A DNA stretch of 41,249 nucleotides, taken from a virus. The translations under genes were made by a program, and so were the position numbers. Positions 36,078 to 41,249 of the stretch are shown in pieces. The notes beneath the pieces were generated by a model. That model had not been told where the DNA came from. It searched no databases and was given only the letters and a program-made list of their open reading frames with translations. The stretch is from IMG/VR virus record IMGVR_UViG_3300031825_000031, positions 1-41,249 of that record. One strand, given 5' to 3'. Within the stretch, counting starts at the first letter, position 1. Every line of letters begins with the position of its first letter.

Positions 36078-36566
36078 CTAATCCATTTTTGTTTCGTTGA
36101 GGAAGAGAGCCGGATTCACGACGGGAGCCGGCTCGCCAAGCGGCAATATTTCCGGCCAGCGGAACCCCTTGACCGTAGCAATATCGAACAGCGAATAACG
36201 CACCTTGTCGGATTGATTACCGCCCAGCCCGATCACGCGTCTGCCGTCGCTGCTGATTCCGACAACAAAGAATGTATGATTCCCGCCCGGGCGCGAGACT
36301 ACGGCCACGCAACCCAGCAATGGCCGGCGCACCTCTGCGCCCCAATGAAGATACGAAGCCGCACTCTCGAACCGAGAAGACACGATGCCGGCTTGTTCAA
36401 GGCATCCGCCGACGAATGCCGCGCACCAGGGCGTTTCATCGTCCTTGATGCCGCCGCGCTTGATCAGCTTCCAGAAGCCTACGATTATCGGGTTGTGGCG
36501 AATGCCCTTGAATTCCGTGGTGCCGATGTAGCTTTCGGCGATTTCCAACCATGCTGGTTTTTTCAT
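36078..36566 (-). CDS. Endolysin, NlpC/P60-CHAP-like peptidoglycan hydrolase (TIGR02594 type)
   Basis: 162 residues from ATG 36566 (MKKPAWLEIAESYIGTTEFK), overlapping the membrane protein stop as ATGA. The catalytic Cys48 lies in DDETPWCAAFVGGCLEQAG, His97 in PGGNHTFFVV, and GLGGNQSDKV (113-122) completes the usual pattern. These enzymes cut peptide bonds in peptidoglycan and cause lysis after holin opens the membrane. No signal peptide is visible, so release depends on holin. An upstream in-frame ATG (36749) is inside the neighbouring gene. Confidence 0.9.
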   Translation of the reverse strand: MKKPAWLEIAESYIGTTEFKGIRHNPIIVGFWKLIKRGGIKDDETPWCAAFVGGCLEQAGIVSSRFESAASYLHWGAEVRRPLLGCVAVVSRPGGNHTFFVVGISSDGRRVIGLGGNQSDKVRYSLFDIATVKGFRWPEILPLGEPAPVVNPALFLNETKMD

Positions 36567-36841
36567 TGAGGCCCCCAAAAGCTGCGACCTTGCCGCCAGC
36601 GCAAGGCGCGATGAACCATCTTCGGCCAGATGTAGAGTGCCAGCGGCACGGCGAGCCCAACATGAAGCCAATCGATTTGGCCGTGTAGCGTGTACCAAAG
36701 CAAGGCAATGCCGGCGACACCGGTAAGCACATCCCGCGCGACCAGGCACGCACGATCAAAGCCGCTGTAGCGGTCTACATCGTCAATGGCTTCCAGCAGA
36801 ATGTAGATGGCAGTAAGGAATGCGATTGCGTAAAGAGTCAT
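36563..36841 (-). CDS. Membrane protein of the lysis cassette (second holin-like)
   Basis: 92 residues, MTLYAIAFLTAIYILLEAID, with three predicted membrane helices (about 2-18, 33-50, 55-72) and a basic end (RALRWRQGRSFW). It overlaps holin and endolysin genes as ATGA. It may be a holin, antiholin or pinholin partner; which of the two membrane proteins makes the hole cannot be told from sequence. Confidence 0.73.
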   Translation of the reverse strand: MTLYAIAFLTAIYILLEAIDDVDRYSGFDRACLVARDVLTGVAGIALLWYTLHGQIDWLHVGLAVPLALYIWPKMVHRALRWRQGRSFWGPQ

Positions 36842-37206
36842 TGCTTTAAGCCCTCGATTTTGCTGCGCGCCAGATCGAGCACTTCCTTTCGGAAATAGAT
36901 CAGGCAGAACGCAAGCGCGAACGCGACCCCTCGCTGCGGGTATTGCCCAGCGGAATCCTGCTGGTAGAACATCCCCGCGAAATAAATCAGTAGACTTGTC
37001 AGCATTGCCGCAGCGAAAGTACCGCCAGCAATCAGTCCGAATGTTTTTTTATAACCGACGGTTTCCCCAAGCCGTGCAGCGAAGAACGCCCCGGCTGCTG
37101 CGGCAAATACAGTGCTGCCCGGCACATCGAAGATGAACCCAAACACCGCTGACGCGGCGCCGGATACCGTGAGCAACATGCCCGCGTGTGTTACCGGTTC
37201 AGCCAT
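36838..37206 (-). CDS. Putative holin
   Basis: 122 residues from ATG 37206 (MAEPVTHAGMLLTVSGAASA) with GGAAGGGG upstream. Four hydrophobic stretches (about 9-25, 30-48, 55-75, 90-107) end in a charged tail (RKEVLDLARSKIEGLKQ). First gene of the lysis cassette after a terminator-like hairpin. Holins time lysis by forming membrane holes. Confidence 0.75.
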   Translation of the reverse strand: MAEPVTHAGMLLTVSGAASAVFGFIFDVPGSTVFAAAAGAFFAARLGETVGYKKTFGLIAGGTFAAAMLTSLLIYFAGMFYQQDSAGQYPQRGVAFALAFCLIYFRKEVLDLARSKIEGLKQ

Positions 37207-37228
37207 TTCGACCCCTTCCAATAGGCGT

Positions 37229-37249
37229 AAAAAAACCGCCCGAAGGCGG
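37229..37249 (-). terminator. Terminator-like hairpin before the lysis cassette
   Basis: On the minus strand CCGCC pairs with GGCGG around a 4-base loop and runs into seven T. It lies between the spike and holin genes. Confidence 0.82.
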
Positions 37250-37280
37250 CTTGGTTATTGTGTTTTTCGAGTTTTATGGG

Positions 37281-38192
37281 CTAAACAATTCTGTTCCCCG
37301 AGCCAGAATTCTGAATCGGAGTATTCGCAGAAATCGTTCCACGCAGCACCAGGTTATTGTTCGACTGCGGATACAGCTTCACGCCTACGGAAGCCAGCCC
37401 TTCAACCTGTAGCACCGACACATTGATAATGGAGCCTTTATCCATCGTCTCCATTCCTGTGGTTCCGGCCTTCGTAGCGAATACCAGGTCGTACTGATTG
37501 CCGCTGATATTGCTGTTGCCGAGATTGCCAATCTGCGCGCCTGTGGTGTTCTGATAATGGATATGGGGGCAAGACACTTTATTGCCGAAAAAGCCCACGT
37601 CCGACTGAGCGCCCGTTTCACAAACATGGAATCCGTAGCCGCCTCCGCGCAATTCAAGGAATTCAAATTCATTGTGGCAAACGCCGTGATTCTGCACCAC
37701 GGAGCGGATACAGGCCGAGTTGGCCTGATTGCTGCCAATGATCGTTTTGAAGAAGAACCGGGAGTTCTTGATGCCGGTATCCGGGTCGAGGTTCAGCGGC
37801 GTGCGCGGCAACAACAGCACGGCAGCGTTGACACCCTGATAATAAATCTCACCGTGGAACTCGCATTCGAACTGCATGCAGGAATCGAACACAAGTCCGT
37901 CGCTCTGCACATCGGCAGTGAAGGCGATGGTACAAGGCCCGATTTCCCAGCGCTGGTTGTGGATGACCGGAACGTAAATTGGCGTCGAGCACGTAATCAT
38001 TGCCTTCTGTGCATACGGGGGATTGGCGGAGTTGATGCCGCGCCCATGAATCTTGAGTCCATAAGCATTGTTCACCGCCTCGTTAATAGCCTCCTGCAAC
38101 CCGCATGTGGTCGATGCGGTAATGTCGATTTCCGTACCGTCAGCGCGGTACACATGCCACACGCCTAGCGCGTCCTGCTTCATTTCAACCAT
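37281..38192 (-). CDS. Receptor-binding tailspike / beta-helix protein
   Basis: 303 residues, MVEMKQDALGVWHVYRADGT. The central part has short alternating strands with Asn, Gly and His turns (FEFLELRGGGYGFHVCETGA, then FGNKVSCPHIHYQNTTGAQI, NLGNSNISGNQYDLVFATKA), the look of a right-handed beta-helix as in pectate-lyase-like spikes. The end, VKLYPQSNNNLVLRGTISAN, keeps the pattern. Such proteins bind or cut surface polysaccharide. It follows two small tail-assembly genes and its ATG shares a base with the preceding TAA. No catalytic residues can be named. Confidence 0.78.
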   Translation of the reverse strand: MVEMKQDALGVWHVYRADGTEIDITASTTCGLQEAINEAVNNAYGLKIHGRGINSANPPYAQKAMITCSTPIYVPVIHNQRWEIGPCTIAFTADVQSDGLVFDSCMQFECEFHGEIYYQGVNAAVLLLPRTPLNLDPDTGIKNSRFFFKTIIGSNQANSACIRSVVQNHGVCHNEFEFLELRGGGYGFHVCETGAQSDVGFFGNKVSCPHIHYQNTTGAQIGNLGNSNISGNQYDLVFATKAGTTGMETMDKGSIINVSVLQVEGLASVGVKLYPQSNNNLVLRGTISANTPIQNSGSGNRIV

Positions 38193-38497
38193 TACTTGAT
38201 CCTTTTTGGCAACATTGAAATAACATCATCCATTTCTGACTTCCCCGATTTAATGTCATCCATGAAACTGTAAAATTTTTCCCAAACATCCGCGCGCCAC
38301 GCCACGAATGATTGTGCTTCTTTCTGGTATTTGTTCGGATACGCGGCATAGGAGCAGGCTCTATCAATCGACGGGATCTTGTTCTCTGGATGTTTATATC
38401 CATAAGCCTCCGCCTCTTCGTCCAGAAGTCTTTCAACCATAATTTCCTGATTCTGGACGAAGAGACTGAGCAGCTTTTCCTTATTCAGCTTGATCAT
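38192..38497 (-). CDS. Small tail-fibre-associated protein (possible chaperone)
   Basis: 101 residues, MIKLNKEKLLSLFVQNQEIM. A helical protein with ENKIPSIDRACSYAAYPNKY and QSFVAWRADVWEKFYSFMDD, a pattern met in tail fibre assembly proteins near fibre genes. It overlaps both neighbours. It is AT-richer than the core tail genes, suggesting exchange with the fibre. Confidence 0.7.
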   Translation of the reverse strand: MIKLNKEKLLSLFVQNQEIMVERLLDEEAEAYGYKHPENKIPSIDRACSYAAYPNKYQKEAQSFVAWRADVWEKFYSFMDDIKSGKSEMDDVISMLPKRIK

Positions 38498-38732
38498 TAT
38501 TCACCCCTTGCAATTCAAACCATGCTTCCTGGCCAATGCCAACCCCATCGTTGTCGGAAAAATCGTGATCCCACGCATCGCGATATTCCCTCGACGCTGG
38601 CAAATCATCGCTAGATATAATCTTGAATGGGACGCCAGCCGGGACATCTTTCTTTGCCACCTCGTTGATGTCCCAACCAGGTGCGGGCCAGATGACCGAG
38701 ATTCCATTTCCGTTCGGATAGATGATGAACAT
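38481..38732 (-). CDS. Small protein between fibre and chaperone, unknown
   Basis: 83 residues, MFIIYPNGNGISVIWPAPGW, then VAKKDVPAGVPFKIISSDDL and YRDAWDHDF. This pattern (IPxGxPFxIxxxDLPxxREFRDAW) is common in small phage proteins next to tail fibres. The start is in TAATG overlap with the fibre gene. Confidence 0.72.
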   Translation of the reverse strand: MFIIYPNGNGISVIWPAPGWDINEVAKKDVPAGVPFKIISSDDLPASREYRDAWDHDFSDNDGVGIGQEAWFELQGVNNDQAE

Positions 38733-39718
38733 TATTTACGCCCCATGATGATGATGCTGTTATAGACCGCATCCAGCGATGTATTGGCCCCGTTGGAAAT
38801 CCTGCATCTAACCGAAGTAGTAGTAGGACCGGAAACTGTTGCGCCGGAAATAGTCGGGAAATTGTTAACGGTATCGCGCGCCCACCCACCAACCGCCATG
38901 TTGGCCGATGACAGGGTGATAGACAGATTTACGGTAATATCGCCGACGCCGTTATCAGTTAGAGAACTTACGTTGTACGAATCTGCAATCGCCGGCACCC
39001 CGGTTGCATTAAATGACACCCATGCCTTGGCAATGGCTGGATGATAATCTGCGAGTCCGGGCGTCATCGCAAGCGTCTGGTCTGTACCTGTCGTGGTCTC
39101 AGCCGAAGTTGCAATTTCGATAAGGCCTTTTACTGTTTGCGATGCTGTCGGAACAAGTGCTTTTTTATTTTTCCCGGCATCACTTCCATCCGCAATCGCA
39201 ACAAAATCGGCGGCAGGATCTAGTATTACCGTCGTCAGGCCATTAAAGGCGCCATCAGCCAACTTTATAGTAGATACCGCCCCATCCTGCAATGCTGCCG
39301 TCGCAACCGAGTTGTTGATCGGAATGGGATTTGTCGTCTGAGAGATGATCCATGATATGAAGGTTCCGCTCCCGAGCGTGGCCTTGACATCGACCACAAG
39401 CGCCCCTGTGCCAGAGTTGTAGCTCGTCACCTGCGCAATCATCGAATTGGTCGAAGGCGCTGCCGTGTCCGCGATGACAATGAACATACCACCGAGCCAG
39501 CTCTTGCTGGCTGATACCGTAAATGTCTTCGCGCCGGTCCCGATGCTATTGCTAGTTGAGCTAGTGTCGGACGTTGCATTCAGGTTCAATGCCAAAGTCG
39601 CTGCATTGACTTCCGTCACGAGCTGAGCAAGGGCAACTACAAACGCATCCGCCTTTGTAATAAATTCCGCAGGGGGGTCGCTTCGCGCTGGCGCGGCCGG
39701 CAATGAGGTAATAGTCAT
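38732..39718 (-). CDS. Tail fibre protein
   Basis: 328 residues, MTITSLPAAPARSDPPAEFI followed by TKADAFVVALAQLVTEVNAAT, a common start of phage side-fibre proteins. The middle is Thr/Ser/Gly-rich beta sequence, then ATSAETTTGTDQTLAMTPGL, a fibre segment found repeatedly, and a C-terminal beta domain (SLTDNGVGDITVNLSITLSS) that may bind the receptor. It lies between the tail-tip protein and the small assembly genes. Confidence 0.83.
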   Translation of the reverse strand: MTITSLPAAPARSDPPAEFITKADAFVVALAQLVTEVNAATLALNLNATSDTSSTSNSIGTGAKTFTVSASKSWLGGMFIVIADTAAPSTNSMIAQVTSYNSGTGALVVDVKATLGSGTFISWIISQTTNPIPINNSVATAALQDGAVSTIKLADGAFNGLTTVILDPAADFVAIADGSDAGKNKKALVPTASQTVKGLIEIATSAETTTGTDQTLAMTPGLADYHPAIAKAWVSFNATGVPAIADSYNVSSLTDNGVGDITVNLSITLSSANMAVGGWARDTVNNFPTISGATVSGPTTTSVRCRISNGANTSLDAVYNSIIIMGRK

Positions 39719-39734
39719 GTCTACCTTTCAGGCA

Positions 39735-39760
39735 ATAAAAAAGCCGCCCGAAGGCGGCTT
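39735..39760 (-). terminator. Terminator-like hairpin before the tail fibre gene
   Basis: On the minus strand AAGCCGCC pairs with GGCGGCTT around a 4-base loop and is followed by six T (the last bases of the stem included). Confidence 0.85.
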
Positions 39761-39777
39761 GTGTTGTGATGCTGGGC

Positions 39778-40917
39778 TTATGTCAACCCTTCCAGTTCCA
39801 GATTGCAGATCGAGTAATCAACGTATGAAATGACCGTTGAGAAATCCTTATAGAACCCGTAAATAAATGTCGATGTGAAATATTCAGACCCAATATAAAG
39901 GGTCGGCGTGGCGCGGTATTCGGCGAGAATCTTGTTGAGTTCATCGACGAGGTAATTTTCGACATAGATGGCCCAGACCCCGCGCTTGCTGAATGCCCGC
40001 TCAAGGATCGTGTAGTCGCCGAAATCGTTCTGCTGCTTGACCGAGTAATCCTGAATCCCGACGCTGGCGCCGTATTGCACCCCGCCGATTTCGCGGGCAA
40101 GGCCTAGCAGCGCAGCGCCACACAGCACAGCACTGCCGGTATCGGTCAGGGTGATATCGATCTGCGCGTCGGCGTATGGCGGAAGATCTGAAAACAGCGC
40201 GTCCGTGGCGCGGATAATCGGCTCGAAAAAGTAGGCATACCAATCGGTAATACCGCTGTCGCTGGCTAGCGTTTGCGTCTCGTCAAAGATCACGCCGTCC
40301 ACGTCGTCGGTCATGACGACTCGCGCCGTTGCCGCGCTCACATTCAGCAATGCCACAGTATTGACCCGGCCAGTCGCGAGCAGAGATACGACAATCTGAT
40401 CCGTGGCCGAAGTTTGCGAGGTGACCGATGTATCGAACATCTTCCAGCGATTGGTAGCCCCGCTATCCAGCCACCAAGTTGGACTTGATGGCGGATAATG
40501 GTTCAGGTTGCTGGCCTGCAATGACTCATAGACCTTGTGAATCTGAGCCGTTGCAGTATGAACGCCGGATTGCGTACCGGTCGTGATGATGGCCGTTCCG
40601 CCAATCTTAGTGCAAAGTCGGAACGTGTTTACTGCCGCATCGCGGATGAAATAGCGAGTGCCGGCCACAATGCCCGTGGGAAGGTTGCCGGTCGTGGTAA
40701 ATACAATCGGCGTTCCATCAACCAGGCCGTGCGCTGCCCACGTAACCACGCCAGGGTTTGCAATGCTGATCGTGACTGCCGAAGAAGGTGATACCAGAAT
40801 CACGCGATCCGACAACGCATAGGTCGTACCGGCGTTATAGGCGGCGTAATCTGTTTCAGCGACATTACTGGACAGCAGATTCGCATCGTTGACTGTCATT
40901 GGCCTTACGATTTTCAT
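39778..40917 (-). CDS. Tail-tip / distal tail protein
   Basis: 379 residues, MKIVRPMTVNDANLLSSNVA, starting immediately past the tape measure stop. A first part with a beta-sandwich insertion (TISIANPGVVTWAAHGLVDG, then VAGTRYFIRDAAVNTFRLCT), a galactose-binding-like part (WWLDSGATNRWKMFDTSVTS), and a C-terminal domain (KQQNDFGDYTILERAFSKRG, then EYRATPTLYIGSEYFTSTFI). The position after the tape measure is that of the distal tail protein or hub. No separate hub, NlpC/P60 or host-specificity gene follows, so this one protein may perform several of these roles. Exact family uncertain. Confidence 0.7.
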   Translation of the reverse strand: MKIVRPMTVNDANLLSSNVAETDYAAYNAGTTYALSDRVILVSPSSAVTISIANPGVVTWAAHGLVDGTPIVFTTTGNLPTGIVAGTRYFIRDAAVNTFRLCTKIGGTAIITTGTQSGVHTATAQIHKVYESLQASNLNHYPPSSPTWWLDSGATNRWKMFDTSVTSQTSATDQIVVSLLATGRVNTVALLNVSAATARVVMTDDVDGVIFDETQTLASDSGITDWYAYFFEPIIRATDALFSDLPPYADAQIDITLTDTGSAVLCGAALLGLAREIGGVQYGASVGIQDYSVKQQNDFGDYTILERAFSKRGVWAIYVENYLVDELNKILAEYRATPTLYIGSEYFTSTFIYGFYKDFSTVISYVDYSICNLELEGLT

Positions 40918-41249
40918 TTAGACTGTCCTCACCGCCGGCATACCATCGCCGTCCCACTTGCGATTGATTCGGGCCGTCTCGCCGGTATTGGAGGCGACGG
41001 AATACAAGCCGGCTTTTAGCTCTTCGCGGAGTTGACGAATTTCAGTGACCAGTGCGGCGTTATTTCCGTTCGAGTTCTGCACTGCGGCAACAATGTCGGC
41101 GTTTTGAACAGCTGTAAAAATCCGTTCAGCCTGATGAATGTTTGCGGTTTGATCAGAAGGAACGAAGCTGGTCCCGACGTCGTAAGAAGGTAGATTGGCG
41201 ATGTTGATGCCGCTCTCCGCATAGCGCACGGCGCGGGTGTAATCAACCA
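40918..41249 (-). CDS. Tape measure protein, C-terminal part (duplicate of the left-edge gene beyond 41122)
   Basis: The frame enters from the right edge and ends at TAA/TAG-type stop 40918, directly before the distal tail protein. Residues read RYAESGINIANLPSYDVGTS, then IHQAERIFTAVQNADIVAAV and a final helix (VTEIRQLREELKAGLYSVAS). Positions 41123-41249 repeat 1-127. Joined with 1-3539 it gives 1247 residues. The C-terminal helical tail is where tape measures bind the distal tail proteins. Confidence 0.94.
   Translation of the reverse strand, partial: VDYTRAVRYAESGINIANLPSYDVGTSFVPSDQTANIHQAERIFTAVQNADIVAAVQNSNGNNAALVTEIRQLREELKAGLYSVASNTGETARINRKWDGDGMPAVRTV
41123..41249. repeat. Right copy of the 127-bp terminal direct repeat
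   Basis: Exact copy of 1-127; see the left copy. Only one copy should be kept when the genome is circularised. Confidence 0.97.

Overview
This window is the complete genome of a temperate, long-tailed (siphovirus-type) bacteriophage, drawn as a circle cut at an arbitrary point. The first 127 bases are repeated exactly as the last 127 (1-127 = 41123-41249). The tape measure gene runs off the left edge and continues in the same frame from the right edge. The unique circle is therefore 41122 bp. A phage attachment site carrying the 3' part of a tRNA-Arg gene is present as one uninterrupted copy next to the integrase, so the molecule is the excised or virion form and not an integrated prophage. 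The tRNA-Arg fragment, the moderately high GC content and the gene families suggest a proteobacterial, probably betaproteobacterial, host. That host assignment is inference.

Layout. (1) Minus strand, 22404 down to 17475: a Cro-like gene, a terminator, a CII-like regulator, then small phage genes, a DUF1376 replication protein, a lambda-P-like helicase loader, a winged-helix protein, RusA and a possible Q-type antiterminator. (2) Two back-to-back terminators at 17365-17433, then the late operon, still minus strand: terminase small and large subunits, DUF4055-type portal, head morphogenesis protein, scaffold, P22-like coat protein, a repeat-rich virion protein, neck proteins, tail terminator, tail tube, frameshifted tail assembly chaperones, a GIY-YIG homing endonuclease and the tape measure (crossing the circle junction). 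It continues at the right end with a tail-tip protein, tail fibre, two small tail-assembly proteins, a beta-helix spike, holins, endolysin, a lipoprotein and a DUF1353 protein, and ends at attP. (3) Plus strand, 22476-23737: the S24-type repressor followed by a zinc-ribbon membrane protein and a secreted HNH protein, closed by a terminator. (4) Plus strand, 23847-35294: the early operon with small genes, HNH endonuclease, YqaJ exonuclease and its likely annealing partner, a structured intergenic RNA candidate, a SNF2 helicase-DNA methyltransferase fusion, ASCH and MazG-like proteins, excisionase and integrase, ending at attP.

How it fits together. One 16-bp operator motif (TTCTAC-N4-GTAGAA) occurs at the repressor/Cro intergenic region and over the promoter of the plus-strand early operon. 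One repressor would therefore silence both early operons in the lysogen while its own operon stays on. On induction the minus-strand operon supplies replication proteins and a candidate antiterminator that would read through the terminators into the late genes. The plus-strand operon supplies recombination, DNA modification and excision.

The points most worth a second look are the multi-helix RNA candidate at 27178-27306, the repressor-coupled membrane/secreted-nuclease genes, a small antisense gene interrupted by one amber codon, a repeat protein with a genuine-looking tail in the -1 frame, and the very short tail-tip region.
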